Shown: positions 18,099-27,582, numbered from the stretch's first letter. The stretch is DNA of 64,000 nucleotides from Pseudomonas sp. H3(2019) (GCF_007713465.1 NZ_VMSG01000015.1:86680-150679), one strand, 5' to 3'. The notes: generated by a model from the letters alone, not told the origin. Translations and numbers: made by a program.

Positions 18099-19133
18099 AT
18101 GTCCACTACCCTGTTCAGCCTGGCCTTTGGTGTCGGCACTCAAAACCGTCAAGGTGCATGGCTGGAAGTGTTTTACGCAGCTCCGGTTCTCAAGCCATCG
18201 GCTGAGCTCGTCGCCGCTGTCGCGCCGATTCTGGGCTACACCGAAGGCAATCAGGCCATCGCGTTCAGCACCGCCCAGGCCGCGCAACTGGCTGAAGCCC
18301 TGAAAGGTGTCGATGCTGCACAAGCGGCGCTGCTGACCCGCCTGGCAGAAAGCCACAAGCCGCTGGTCGCCACCCTGCTGGCCGAAGACGCACAACTGAG
18401 CTCCACCCCTGAGGCCTACCTCAAGCTGCACCTGCTGTCCCATCGCCTGGTCAAGCCACACGGCCTGAACCTGGCCGGGATCTTCCCGTTGCTGCCGAAC
18501 GTGGCCTGGACCAGCCAGGGCGCAATCGACCTGAACGAACTGGCCGAGCATCAACTCGAAGCCCGTCTGCGTGGCGAGCTGCTGGAAGTGTTCTCGGTCG
18601 ACAAGTTCCCGAAAATGACCGACTACGTCGTGCCGGCTGGCGTGCGTATCGCTGACGCGGCACGTATTCGTCTGGGCGCCTACGTGGGTGAAGGCACCAC
18701 CGTGATGCACGAAGGTTTCGTCAACTTCAACGCCGGCACCGAAGGCCCGGGCATGATCGAAGGTCGCGTCTCTGCGGGCGTGTTCGTCGGCAAGGGCTCG
18801 GACCTGGGCGGCGGCTGCTCGACCATGGGCACCCTGTCCGGCGGCGGCAACATCGTGATCAAGGTCGGCGAAGGCTGCCTGATCGGCGCCAACGCCGGTA
18901 TCGGCATTCCATTGGGCGACCGCAACACTGTTGAGTCGGGCCTGTACGTGACCGCTGGCACCAAAGTGGCACTGCTGGACGAGAACAACACACTGGTCAA
19001 AGTACTCAAGGCCCGCGAACTGGCCGGCCAGCCTGACCTGTTGTTCCGCCGCAATTCGGAAACCGGTGCCGTGGAATGCAAAACCCACAAATCGGCCATC
19101 GAACTGAACGAAGCGCTGCACGCTCACAACTAA
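18099..19133 (+). CDS. dapD: 2,3,4,5-tetrahydropyridine-2,6-dicarboxylate N-succinyltransferase
   Basis: DapD succinylates tetrahydrodipicolinate in the succinylase branch of DAP/lysine synthesis. The 344-aa length is that of the longer Pseudomonas form. The C-terminal half is a left-handed beta helix of hexapeptide repeats (for example 'IRLGAYVGEGTTVMHEGFVN', 'GVFVGKGSDLGGGCSTMG' and 'GCLIGANAGIGIPLGDRN'). It works with DapC and DapE, both encoded in this window. Confidence 0.95.
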   Translation: MSTTLFSLAFGVGTQNRQGAWLEVFYAAPVLKPSAELVAAVAPILGYTEGNQAIAFSTAQAAQLAEALKGVDAAQAALLTRLAESHKPLVATLLAEDAQLSSTPEAYLKLHLLSHRLVKPHGLNLAGIFPLLPNVAWTSQGAIDLNELAEHQLEARLRGELLEVFSVDKFPKMTDYVVPAGVRIADAARIRLGAYVGEGTTVMHEGFVNFNAGTEGPGMIEGRVSAGVFVGKGSDLGGGCSTMGTLSGGGNIVIKVGEGCLIGANAGIGIPLGDRNTVESGLYVTAGTKVALLDENNTLVKVLKARELAGQPDLLFRRNSETGAVECKTHKSAIELNEALHAHN

Positions 19134-19150
19134 GCAGCCTCAAATGATCA

Positions 19151-19228
19151 CCTGTGGGAGCGAGCCTGCTCGCGAAGCTTTTTGGCGGCCTCAAGGGCGC
19201 CATCGCGAGCAAGCTCGCTCCCACAGGG
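19151..19228. repeat. REP doublet (REPIN), GTGGGAGCGAGC class
   Basis: Two inverted copies of TGTGGGAGCGAGC(C/T)TGCTCGCGA, the second read as its complement, are separated by a 25-30 bp spacer between dapD and csdA. Each copy is itself imperfectly palindromic. Such elements are mobilised by RAYT transposases in Pseudomonas. Confidence 0.9.
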
Positions 19229-19250
19229 TCATGCGCATAGGCCGAACAAC

Positions 19251-20456
19251 ATGATGATTCCCTCGCCCTGGCGCGCCGATTTCCCGGCCATCGCCGCTCT
19301 GCAACGCCAAGACCAGACCTATCTGGACAACGCCGCCACCACCCAGAAACCCCAAGCCCTGCTCGATGCGCTGGCGCACTACTACGCCAACGGCGCGGCC
19401 AACGTCCATCGTGCGCAACACCTGCCCGGCGCCCACGCCACGCAGGCGTTCGAAGGCAGCCGCAGCAAAGTCGCGCATTGGCTCAATGCTGGCAACAGCG
19501 GGCAAATCATCTTTACCCACGGCGCAACCTCTGCGCTGAACCTCCTGGCCTATGGCCTGGAACACCTATTCAATCCGGGCGATGAAGTTGTCATCAGCGC
19601 CCTGGAACACCACGCCAACCTGTTGCCGTGGCAGCAATTGGCGCACCGTCGCGAGCTGAAACTGGTGGTGCTGCCACTGGACGCAGACGGCCTGATCGAT
19701 CTCGACATCGCCGCCCAACTGATCGGCCCGCGCACGCGGTTGCTGGCGGTCAGTCAATTGTCCAACGTGCTCGGCGCCTGGCAACCGTTAGCGCCATTGC
19801 TGGCGCTGGCCAAGGCACAGAACGCCTTGACCGTGGTCGATGGCGCTCAAGGCGTGGTCCATGGCCGCCATGACGTGCAGGCACTGGGTTGCGACTTTTA
19901 CGTTTTTTCCAGCCACAAGCTCTATGGCCCGGACGGTCTTGGCGTGTTGTATGGCCGCAACGAAGCCTTGCAACAGCTGCGCCCATGGCAGTTCGGCGGC
20001 GAGATGGTGCTGGACGCCAACTACCACGACGCACGTTTCCGCCCCGCCCCGCTGGGCTTTGAAGCCGGCACGCCACCGATTGCCAGCGTGATTGGCCTGG
20101 GGGCGACCCTCGACTATCTCGCCGGTCTGGACCAGGACGCCGTGTGCGCCCACGAAGCCGCGCTGCATGATTACCTGTTGAAGGGTTTGCAGGCGCGCAA
20201 TGGCATTCGCCTGTTGGGCAAGCCGCAACTGGCGCTGGCCAGCTTTGTCGTCGAAGGCGTGCACAACGCCGATTTGGCGCATCTGCTCACCGAACAGGGC
20301 ATCGCTGTACGTGCCGGACACCATTGCGCCATGCCGTTGCTGAAAAGCTTCGAGCTGGCGGGAGCGATTCGGGTTTCGCTGGCGCTGTATAACGACTCGG
20401 AAGACCTTGAGCGCTTTTTTGAAGCCCTTGATCAGGCGTTGGAGTTGTTGCGATGA
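19251..20456 (+). CDS. csdA: Cysteine desulfurase, CsdA/SufS type
   Basis: A class V PLP enzyme that takes sulfur from cysteine as a persulfide. The PLP lysine is near residue 223 in SSHKLYGPDGLG. The catalytic Cys is near 359 in GHHCAMPLL, the class II (SufS/CsdA) pattern. I chose ATG 19251 (401 aa) since the open frame further upstream runs into the REP repeat. The partner sulfur acceptor gene follows with an ATGA overlap. Confidence 0.92.
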   Translation: MMIPSPWRADFPAIAALQRQDQTYLDNAATTQKPQALLDALAHYYANGAANVHRAQHLPGAHATQAFEGSRSKVAHWLNAGNSGQIIFTHGATSALNLLAYGLEHLFNPGDEVVISALEHHANLLPWQQLAHRRELKLVVLPLDADGLIDLDIAAQLIGPRTRLLAVSQLSNVLGAWQPLAPLLALAKAQNALTVVDGAQGVVHGRHDVQALGCDFYVFSSHKLYGPDGLGVLYGRNEALQQLRPWQFGGEMVLDANYHDARFRPAPLGFEAGTPPIASVIGLGATLDYLAGLDQDAVCAHEAALHDYLLKGLQARNGIRLLGKPQLALASFVVEGVHNADLAHLLTEQGIAVRAGHHCAMPLLKSFELAGAIRVSLALYNDSEDLERFFEALDQALELLR

Positions 20457-20857
20457 GCCTGCCAGCGGATGCCATTACGGCACTGGAAACCTTTCAGGCC
20501 GCTGCCGGCTGGGAACAACGCGCTCGCTTGCTGATGCAATGGGGCGAACGGCTTCCGGCGTTGAGCGATGCAGACAAGACCGAGGCCAATCGCGTACACG
20601 GCTGCGAAAGTCAGGTGTGGCTGGTGGGTGCCTTGCAAGATGGCCATTGGCAGTTTGCTGCCAGCAGCGATGCGCGGTTGATTCGCGGGTTGGTGGCGTT
20701 GCTGCTGGCGCGGGTCAACGGGTTATCCGCTGAAGAATTGCAGCGGGTTGATTTGCCGGAATGGTTCGATCAGCTTGGCCTGAGCCGACAACTGTCGCCG
20801 TCACGCAGCAATGGCTTGAATGCAGTGTTGCAGCGGATGAATGAGTTGGCGGGTTAA
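20453..20857 (+). CDS. csdE: SufE-family sulfur acceptor CsdE
   Basis: The 134-aa protein has the SufE sulfur-accepting Cys at residue 51 in VHGCESQVWL. It takes persulfide sulfur from the desulfurase encoded just upstream and passes it to Fe-S assembly or, with TcdA/CsdL, to related steps. The start overlaps csdA by 4 bp. The nearby convergent tcdA completes the csdA-csdE-csdL set known from E. coli. Confidence 0.92.
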   Translation: MSLPADAITALETFQAAAGWEQRARLLMQWGERLPALSDADKTEANRVHGCESQVWLVGALQDGHWQFAASSDARLIRGLVALLLARVNGLSAEELQRVDLPEWFDQLGLSRQLSPSRSNGLNAVLQRMNELAG

Positions 20858-20861
20858 TCGC

Positions 20862-20927
20862 CATCGCGAGCAGGCTCGCTCCCACATTGGAATGCGTTCA
20901 CTGTGGGAGCGAGCCTGCTCGCGATGA
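20862..20927. repeat. REP doublet (REPIN), GTGGGAGCGAGC class
   Basis: Head-to-head copies CATCGCGAGCAGGCTCGCTCCCAC and GTGGGAGCGAGCCTGCTCGCGATG-like are separated by about 18 bp, between the convergent csdE and tcdA genes. The orientation of the two units is reversed relative to the 19151 copy. Confidence 0.9.
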
Positions 20928-20945
20928 GGCCATCAGCCTCAACAA

Positions 20946-21758
20946 TCAAACCTCAGGCTTAGCCCTATCTGCCGGACGCCGCACACCCGCCACGATCTTA
21001 TCCACAGCCTTGGTCGCGGCGACCATGCCAAAAGTCGCGGTCACCATCATCACCGCGCCAAAACCGCCGGCGCAGTCGAGCTTCACGCCGTCACCAACAA
21101 AGCTCTTCTGCAAGCAAATGCTGCCATCGGGTTTCGGATAGCGCAGTTGCTCGGTGGAGAATACGCACGGCACGCTGTAGTGACGGGTCACGGTGCGCGA
21201 GAAACCATAATCGCGACGCAACGTGGAGCGCACTTTCGAGGCCAGCGGATCATTGAAGGTACGGTTCAGGTCACAGACCTGGATCAGCGTCGGATCGATC
21301 TGCCCGCCCGCACCGCCCGTGGTGATGATCTGGATCTTGCGACGCTTGCACCAGGCGATCAGCGCAGCCTTGGCGTTGACGCTGTCGATGCAGTCGATCA
21401 CGCAATCGATGTTTGGCGTGATGTATTCGGCCATGGTCTCGCGCGTAACGAAATCCGCCACCGCATGCACGGTGCATTCCGGGTTGATCCCGCGCAAGCG
21501 CTCGGCCATCACCTCGACCTTGGGTTTGCCGACGGTGCTGTCCAGTGCATGCAACTGACGATTGACGTTGCTGACGCACACGTCATCAAGGTCGAACAGC
21601 GAGATTTCGCCGACACCGCAACGAGCCATGGCTTCCGCCGCCCAGGAACCGACGCCACCGACGCCAACAATCGCCACATGGGCAGCGCGCAAACGCGCAA
21701 GGCCTTCGATGCCATACAAGCGGGCAATGCCAGCAAACCGCGGATCTTCTGTACTCAT
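20946..21758 (-). CDS. tcdA: tRNA threonylcarbamoyladenosine dehydratase (CsdL)
   Basis: TcdA is an E1-like/ThiF-fold enzyme that cyclises t6A37 to ct6A in tRNAs using ATP. The ATP-binding GVGGVGSWAAEAMAR is at residues 32-46. 'DLDDVCVSNVNRQ', 'DCIDSVNAKAALI' and a C-terminal 'GFGAVMMVTATFG' hydrophobic end are family features. I chose ATG 21758 over the GTG 6 bp upstream. It points toward csdA-csdE, whose products interact with CsdL in E. coli. Confidence 0.93.
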   Translation of the reverse strand: MSTEDPRFAGIARLYGIEGLARLRAAHVAIVGVGGVGSWAAEAMARCGVGEISLFDLDDVCVSNVNRQLHALDSTVGKPKVEVMAERLRGINPECTVHAVADFVTRETMAEYITPNIDCVIDCIDSVNAKAALIAWCKRRKIQIITTGGAGGQIDPTLIQVCDLNRTFNDPLASKVRSTLRRDYGFSRTVTRHYSVPCVFSTEQLRYPKPDGSICLQKSFVGDGVKLDCAGGFGAVMMVTATFGMVAATKAVDKIVAGVRRPADRAKPEV

Positions 21759-21976
21759 GACCACTACCCTAAAAACCGGCGCGCATTATAGGGCTACGCA
21801 GCGACAAGTTTTAAGCTTCAAGCTACAAGTGTAAGAACTTATGTGAAAGTAGATTGCCCAATGTCCGGCTTTTTTCTGTCTGCTGTACGGTCAGTCGAAG
21901 GCCAGTGTAGGATGCGCGCCCGTTGGCGTGTGCCAACCGTCCCCTCGTTCCACACCTTTTGGAACCCGATATAGCT

Positions 21977-24568
21977 ATGTCATCGCGTAAATTTGGACTC
22001 AATCTGGTGGTAGTGCTGGCGATTGCCGCGCTGTTCACCGGTTTCTGGGCGCTGATCAACCGCCCCGTCACGACCCCCAACTGGCCTGAGCAGATCTCCG
22101 GTTTTTCTTACTCGCCGTTCCAGCAAGGCCAGTTCCCACAGAAAAACCAGTTCCCGTCCGACGATGAAATGCGTCGCGACCTGGAGATCATGAGCAAGCT
22201 GACCGACAACATCCGGACCTACTCCGTCGACGGTACGCTGGAGGACATCCCGAAACTGGCGGAAGAATTCGGCCTGCGCGTGACGCTCGGGATCTGGATC
22301 AGCCCGGACCTTGAGCGTAACGAGCGCGAGATCCAGCGCGCCATCGAGCTGGCCAACAGCTCGCGCAGCGTCGTGCGCGTGGTGGTCGGTAACGAAGCGA
22401 TCTTCCGTAAGGAAATCACCGCCGAGCAATTGAGCGTGATCCTCGATCGCGTGCGCGCAGCGGTAAAGGTCCCGGTGACCACGTCCGAGCAATGGCACGT
22501 CTGGGAAGAAAACCCGATGCTGGCCAAGCACGTCGACCTGATCGCGGCTCACATCCTGCCTTACTGGGAATTCATTCCGGTGGACCAGGCCGGCCAGTTT
22601 GTTCTGGACCGTGCCCGCGACCTGAAAAAACTCTTCCCGAAAAAGCCGTTGCTGCTGTCCGAAGTGGGCTGGCCGAGCAATGGCCGCATGCGCGGTGGTG
22701 CGGATGCGACCCCGGCTGACCAGGCGATTTACCTGCGCACGCTGGTGAACAAGCTCAACCGCCAGGGCTTCAACTACTTCGTGATCGAAGCGTTTGACCA
22801 GCCTTGGAAAGCCAGCGACGAAGGTTCGGTCGGCGCCTATTGGGGCGTGTTCAACGCCGCGCGTGAACAGAAATTCAACTTCGAAGGCCCGGTCGTGGCG
22901 ATCCCGCAATGGCGGGTACTGGCGGTCGGCTCCGGCGTCCTGGCGTTGCTGTCCCTGACCCTGCTGATGATCGACGGCTCGGCCCTGCGCCAGCGCGGTC
23001 GGACCTTCCTGACCTTCACCGCGTTCCTCGGCGGTTCGGCACTGGTGTGGATCGGTTACGACTACAGCCAGCAATACAGCACCTGGTTCAGCCTGACGGT
23101 GGGCTTCCTGCTCGCCCTCGGTGCGCTCGGGGTATTTATTGTATTACTGACCGAAGCCCACGAACTGGCCGAGACCGTCTGGACCCACAAACGTCGGCGT
23201 GAATTCCTGCCGGTGGTGGGCGACTCGGACTACCGCCCGAAAGTCTCGATCCACGTGCCGTGCTACAACGAACCGCCGGAGATGGTCAAACAGACCCTCA
23301 ACGCCCTGGCCAACCTCGACTATCCGGACTTCGAAGTCCTGATCATCGACAACAACACCAAGGACCCGGCCGTCTGGGAACCGGTGCAGGCCTATTGCGA
23401 AACCCTCGGCCCGCGCTTCAAGTTCTTCCACGTCTCGCCATTGGCCGGTTTCAAGGGCGGCGCGCTGAACTACCTGCTGCCACTCACCGCCAAGGATGCC
23501 GAAGTCATCGCCGTGATCGACTCCGACTACTGCGTCGATCCGAACTGGCTCAAGCACATGGTGCCGCACTTCGCCGATCCGAAAATCGCCATCGTGCAGT
23601 CGCCGCAGGATTATCGCGACCAGAACGAAAGCACCTTCAAGAAGCTCTGCTACGCGGAATACAAAGGCTTCTTCCACATCGGCATGGTCACCCGTAACGA
23701 CCGTGACGCGATCATCCAGCACGGCACCATGACCATGACCCGCCGTTCGGTGCTCGAAGAGCTCGGCTGGGCTGACTGGTGCATCTGCGAAGACGCCGAG
23801 CTGGGTCTGCGGGTGTTCGAAAAAGGCCTGTCGGCGGCGTACCACCACAACAGTTATGGCAAGGGCCTGATGCCCGATACCTTTATCGACTTCAAGAAAC
23901 AGCGTTTCCGCTGGGCCTACGGAGCGATTCAGATCATCAAGCGGCACACCGCCAGCCTGTTGCGTGGCAAGGACACCGAACTGACCCGTGGCCAGCGTTA
24001 CCACTTCCTCGCGGGCTGGTTGCCGTGGGTCGCGGATGGCATGAACATCTTCTTCACCGTCGGCGCCCTGCTCTGGTCGGCGGCGATGATCATCGTGCCG
24101 CAACGGGTCGATCCACCGCTGCTGATCTTCGCAATCCCGCCATTGGCGCTGTTCGTGTTCAAGGTGGGCAAGATCATTTTCCTCTACCGCCGTGCGGTCG
24201 GGGTCAATATGAAGGACGCATTCTGCGCGGCATTGGCCGGCCTGGCGTTGTCGCACACCATTGCCAAAGCGGTGCTGTACGGCTTCTTCACCAGCAGCAT
24301 TCCGTTTTTCCGCACCCCGAAAAATGCCGATAACCACGGTTTCTGGGTGGCGATTTCGGAAGCGCGCGAAGAGCTGTTCATCATGCTGCTGTTGTGGGGC
24401 GCAGCGCTGGGGATCTACCTGGTGCAGGGCATCCCGAGCAACGACATGCGCTTCTGGGTGACCATGTTGCTGGTGCAGTCGCTGCCGTATCTGGCTGCGC
24501 TGATCATGGCCTTCCTGTCTTCGCTGCCAAAACCTGCGCCAGAAACCGAGCCGGCACCTGCCGCTTAA
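21977..24568 (+). CDS. ndvB: Membrane beta-glucan glucosyltransferase with fused GH17 domain (NdvB-like)
   Basis: The 863-aa protein has an N-terminal membrane segment (about 8-28). A periplasmic GH17 glucanase-like domain follows with the two expected Glu residues, near 140 (VVGNEAIF) and 228 (LLSEVGWPS). Then come membrane helices, a cytoplasmic family-2 glycosyltransferase with DSD near 514 and the Q-x-x-R-W motif (QRFRW) near 641-645, and more C-terminal helices. It matches P. aeruginosa NdvB, which makes cyclic beta-1,3-glucans linked to biofilm antibiotic tolerance. ATG 21977 starts right before the signal anchor. Confidence 0.88.
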   Translation: MSSRKFGLNLVVVLAIAALFTGFWALINRPVTTPNWPEQISGFSYSPFQQGQFPQKNQFPSDDEMRRDLEIMSKLTDNIRTYSVDGTLEDIPKLAEEFGLRVTLGIWISPDLERNEREIQRAIELANSSRSVVRVVVGNEAIFRKEITAEQLSVILDRVRAAVKVPVTTSEQWHVWEENPMLAKHVDLIAAHILPYWEFIPVDQAGQFVLDRARDLKKLFPKKPLLLSEVGWPSNGRMRGGADATPADQAIYLRTLVNKLNRQGFNYFVIEAFDQPWKASDEGSVGAYWGVFNAAREQKFNFEGPVVAIPQWRVLAVGSGVLALLSLTLLMIDGSALRQRGRTFLTFTAFLGGSALVWIGYDYSQQYSTWFSLTVGFLLALGALGVFIVLLTEAHELAETVWTHKRRREFLPVVGDSDYRPKVSIHVPCYNEPPEMVKQTLNALANLDYPDFEVLIIDNNTKDPAVWEPVQAYCETLGPRFKFFHVSPLAGFKGGALNYLLPLTAKDAEVIAVIDSDYCVDPNWLKHMVPHFADPKIAIVQSPQDYRDQNESTFKKLCYAEYKGFFHIGMVTRNDRDAIIQHGTMTMTRRSVLEELGWADWCICEDAELGLRVFEKGLSAAYHHNSYGKGLMPDTFIDFKKQRFRWAYGAIQIIKRHTASLLRGKDTELTRGQRYHFLAGWLPWVADGMNIFFTVGALLWSAAMIIVPQRVDPPLLIFAIPPLALFVFKVGKIIFLYRRAVGVNMKDAFCAALAGLALSHTIAKAVLYGFFTSSIPFFRTPKNADNHGFWVAISEAREELFIMLLLWGAALGIYLVQGIPSNDMRFWVTMLLVQSLPYLAALIMAFLSSLPKPAPETEPAPAA

Positions 24569-24584
24569 ATCTGCGCAAACCACT

Positions 24585-24616
24585 AAACGGCGGCCTCTGG
24601 CCGCCGTTTTGCTTTA
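24585..24616 (+). terminator. Intrinsic terminator after ndvB
   Basis: AAACGGCGGCC-TCT-GGCCGCCGTTTT forms an 11-bp perfect stem with a 3-nt loop, followed by TTTGCTTT. It lies 17 bp past the ndvB stop: a textbook rho-independent terminator. Confidence 0.9.
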
Positions 24617-24664
24617 AGATATCTGCCATTTTGCAGGGCTTGGCCCCAAAGGCCTGACCCAATA

Positions 24665-24747
24665 CCTGTGGGAGCGAGCGTGCTCGCGATGGGGTTTGTC
24701 ATACAAACCGTGACATCGTTCATCGCGAGCAAGCTCGCTCCCACATT
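24665..24747. repeat. REP doublet (REPIN), GTGGGAGCGAGC class
   Basis: Two inverted REP units with a spacer of about 34 bp lie between the ndvB terminator and dapE. The left unit reads GAGCGTGCTCGCGAT, a one-base variant of the others. Confidence 0.9.
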
Positions 24748-24767
24748 GACAGTCTCCGGAGCTTCCC

Positions 24768-25919
24768 ATGACGGCCCACGCCGACCTTTCGCCGACCCTC
24801 CAACTCGCTATCGACCTGATCCGTCGTCCGTCCGTGACGCCGGTCGACGCCGATTGCCAGAAGCAGATGATGCAGCGCCTGGGCGATGCCGGTTTCGCGC
24901 TTGAGCCGATGTGCATCGAAGATGTGGATAACTTTTGGGCCACCCACGGCAAACACGAAGGCCCGGTGCTGTGCTTCGCCGGTCACACCGACGTGGTGCC
25001 GACCGGTCCGGTACAGGCCTGGCAGATCGATCCGTTCGACGCGGTGATCGACGAACACGGCATGCTCTGCGGCCGTGGCGCGGCAGACATGAAAGGCAGC
25101 CTGGCCTCCATGACCGTGGCGGCCGAACGTTTTGTCGCCGACTACCCGGACCACAAGGGCAAGGTTGCCTTCCTGATCACCAGCGACGAAGAAGGCCCGG
25201 CGCATCACGGCACCAAGGCGGTGATCGAACGCCTCGTGGCGCGCAAAGAGCGTCTGGACTGGTGCATCGTCGGCGAACCGTCGAGCACCACCCTGGTCGG
25301 AGACGTGGTCAAGAACGGCCGTCGCGGCTCCCTTGGCGCCAAGCTCACCGTGCGCGGTGTGCAAGGTCACGTGGCTTACCCGCACCTGGCAAAGAACCCG
25401 ATCCACCTCGCCGCCCCGGCCCTGGCCGAACTGGCCGCCGAGCACTGGGATCACGGCAACGATTTCTTCCCGCCGACCAGTTTCCAGATTTCCAACGTCA
25501 ACTCCGGCACCGGCGCGACCAATGTGATCCCGGGTGATCTGGTGGCAGTGTTCAACTTCCGTTTCTCCACCGAGTCGACCGTCGAAGGCCTACAGCAGCG
25601 GGTAGCCGATATCCTCGACAAACATGGCCTGGACTGGCACATCGACTGGGCGCTGTCCGGCCTGCCGTTCCTCACCGAGCCAGGCGCCCTGCTCGATGCG
25701 GTGTCGGCAAGCATCAAGACCATCACCGGTCGCGAGACCAAGGCATCCACCAGCGGTGGCACTTCGGACGGGCGCTTCATCGCCACCATGGGTACGCAAG
25801 TGGTCGAGCTTGGCCCGGTCAACGCGACGATTCACCAGGTCAACGAGCGCGTGCTGGCCAGCGACCTCGACCTGCTGACCGAAATCTACTACCAGACCCT
25901 GATCAAGTTGCTCGCCTGA
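24768..25919 (+). CDS. dapE: Succinyl-diaminopimelate desuccinylase
   Basis: DapE is a dinuclear zinc M20 peptidase-family enzyme that hydrolyses N-succinyl-LL-DAP, the third DAP-pathway step encoded here. Metal-site motifs FAGHTDVVPTGP, GRGAADMKG and SDEEGPAHHGT are in order, with the C-terminal 'STSGGTSDGRFIA'. The 383-aa length is normal. Its TGA overlaps the ATG of rlmA. Confidence 0.96.
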   Translation: MTAHADLSPTLQLAIDLIRRPSVTPVDADCQKQMMQRLGDAGFALEPMCIEDVDNFWATHGKHEGPVLCFAGHTDVVPTGPVQAWQIDPFDAVIDEHGMLCGRGAADMKGSLASMTVAAERFVADYPDHKGKVAFLITSDEEGPAHHGTKAVIERLVARKERLDWCIVGEPSSTTLVGDVVKNGRRGSLGAKLTVRGVQGHVAYPHLAKNPIHLAAPALAELAAEHWDHGNDFFPPTSFQISNVNSGTGATNVIPGDLVAVFNFRFSTESTVEGLQQRVADILDKHGLDWHIDWALSGLPFLTEPGALLDAVSASIKTITGRETKASTSGGTSDGRFIATMGTQVVELGPVNATIHQVNERVLASDLDLLTEIYYQTLIKLLA

Positions 25920-26728
25920 TGCTCGCCTGTCCTATCTGCAGCGCGCCGCTGAATGCGGTCGACAACGGCGTCGCGTGCCCGGCCGGGCATCGCTTCGACC
26001 GCGCCCGCCAGGGCTACCTGAACCTGCTGCCGGTGCAACACAAGAACAGCCGTGACCCTGGCGACAACCAGGCCATGGTCGAAGCCCGTCGCGACTTCCT
26101 GAATGCCGGGCATTACGCGCCGGTGGCCAAGCGTCTGGCCGAGCTGGCGACTGAACGTGCGCCGCAGCGCTGGCTGGACATCGGTTGTGGCGAGGGTTAC
26201 TACACCGCGCAAATCGCCGACGCCCTGCCGAATGCCGACGGTTACGCGCTGGATATCTCCCGCGAAGCGGTCAAACGCGCCTGCAAACGTAACCCGCAGT
26301 TGACCTGGTTGATCGCCAGCATGGCCCGCGTGCCATTGGCCGATGCCAGCTGCCAGTTCCTTGCCAGCGTGTTCAGCCCGCTCGACTGGCAGGAAGCCAA
26401 GCGCCTGCTCAGTCCGGGTGGCGGCTTGATGAAAGTCGGGCCGACCAGCGGCCATCTGATGGAACTGCGTGAGCGTCTGTACGACGAAGTGCGCGAATAC
26501 ACCGATGACAAGCACCTGGCGCTGGTGCCGGAAGGCATGACGCTGCAACACAGCGAAATCCTCGAATTCAAGCTGAACCTGGTCAGCGGTCAGGACCGTG
26601 CCAACCTGCTGGCCATGACGCCTCACGGCTGGCGCGCCAGTGCCGAACGCCGGGCGGCCGTCATCGAACAGGCTGAACCGTTCGAGGTCAGTGTGTCGAT
26701 GCGCTACGATTACTTCGTTCTGCAGTAA
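25919..26728 (+). CDS. rlmA: 23S rRNA (guanine-N1)-methyltransferase, RlmA type
   Basis: The protein methylates N1 of guanine 745 (E. coli numbering) in 23S rRNA. A zinc site is visible as C4, C7, C20 and H24 (ACPIC...ACPAGH). It is followed by 'FDRARQGYLNLL' and the SAM-binding 'WLDIGCGEGYYT' near residues 85-95. The length of 269 aa fits the family. It overlaps dapE by one base and is probably co-transcribed. Confidence 0.9.
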   Translation: MLACPICSAPLNAVDNGVACPAGHRFDRARQGYLNLLPVQHKNSRDPGDNQAMVEARRDFLNAGHYAPVAKRLAELATERAPQRWLDIGCGEGYYTAQIADALPNADGYALDISREAVKRACKRNPQLTWLIASMARVPLADASCQFLASVFSPLDWQEAKRLLSPGGGLMKVGPTSGHLMELRERLYDEVREYTDDKHLALVPEGMTLQHSEILEFKLNLVSGQDRANLLAMTPHGWRASAERRAAVIEQAEPFEVSVSMRYDYFVLQ

Positions 26729-26827
26729 TTATTTGAAAGCAACCCTTAAACTTTTGGCCTTGAGCAGTGGCTTGAGGCCGGCTAAATCCGCGAATGGATT
26801 TTTCAAAACCCGCAGTGAGGAACATCC

Positions 26828-27205
26828 ATGCGCCAACCCGATATCGAGATTTACCTGAAAGACGCCGACGTCGACTACAAGGCCATCGCCACCTGGCTCG
26901 GCGCGGCGCTGGGTCCTTGCACCGACTGGGTTCAGAAAGGTCAGACCTACAAGTGCAAGGCCGGCAACGTGCCCGTGACCTGGCTGCCAAAAGCCGTCGG
27001 CAAGTGGAACAGCCTGTACCTGGAAAGCGACCAGACGCCGTGGGACGACGACATCGCCTGCGCCCGCGCCGCCTTTGCCGCGCTGAACGTCGAAGTGCGC
27101 TGCGCGCCAGGGACCTGGGTCGAGGAAGAAGGTGAAGAAACGGCCGATCGCTGGATTCGCATCAGCGTCGACGGTGAAGAAGAGATCACCTGGAAAACCG
27201 TGTAA
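26828..27205 (+). CDS. Conserved hypothetical protein
   Basis: A 125-aa, acidic, soluble protein with no signal peptide. It has two Cys near the middle (GPCTDW, YKCKAG), several Trp, and a very acidic C-terminus (EEEGEET). I do not recognise a domain. The position between rlmA and a cold-shock gene matches remembered P. aeruginosa synteny (PA1159-PA1162), so it is a genuine conserved Pseudomonas gene. AGTGAGGAA precedes the ATG. Confidence 0.8.
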   Translation: MRQPDIEIYLKDADVDYKAIATWLGAALGPCTDWVQKGQTYKCKAGNVPVTWLPKAVGKWNSLYLESDQTPWDDDIACARAAFAALNVEVRCAPGTWVEEEGEETADRWIRISVDGEEEITWKTV

Positions 27206-27253
27206 AACCTGAATCTGCGGGATGCCCAAAATGGCATGCCCAACAGAAATCAA

Positions 27254-27345
27254 ATGTGGGAGCGAGCTTGCTCGCGATAGCGGTGTAAGGCGCGCGGTAG
27301 ATATCGCGTCGAATGGCGCCATCGCGAGCAAGCTCGCTCCCACAG
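27254..27345. repeat. REP doublet (REPIN), GTGGGAGCGAGC class
   Basis: Inverted units ATGTGGGAGCGAGCTTGCTCGCGA and its complement are separated by about 45 bp, including a GATATCGCGTC spacer core. It sits between the convergent hypothetical gene and the cold-shock gene. Confidence 0.9.
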
Positions 27346-27372
27346 TGGTTTTGTATGAGGCGAAGTGTGGGT

Positions 27373-27582
27373 TTACAAACCGACTACGTCTTCAGCCTGC
27401 AAGCCTTTCTGCCCGTCCACCACTGCGTACTCAACCTGCTGGCCTTCGGCCAACGAGCGGTGGCCTTCGCCACGGATCGCGCGGTAATGCACGAACACGT
27501 CTGCACCGTCCTCACGCTGAATGAAGCCGTAGCCCTTGGCGTCGTTGAACCACTTCACGTTGCCGGTCTCGCGCGTTGCCAT
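27373..27582 (-). CDS. Cold-shock protein, CspA family
   Basis: The 69-aa single cold-shock domain carries both RNA-binding motifs: KGYGFIQ (RNP1) and VFVHY (RNP2). It binds single-stranded nucleic acid as an RNA chaperone. ATG 27582 gives the typical start MATRETGNVKWFN; a TTG just upstream is in frame but unneeded. It diverges from plsB; I did not identify a cold-box in the leader. Confidence 0.92.
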   Translation of the reverse strand: MATRETGNVKWFNDAKGYGFIQREDGADVFVHYRAIRGEGHRSLAEGQQVEYAVVDGQKGLQAEDVVGL

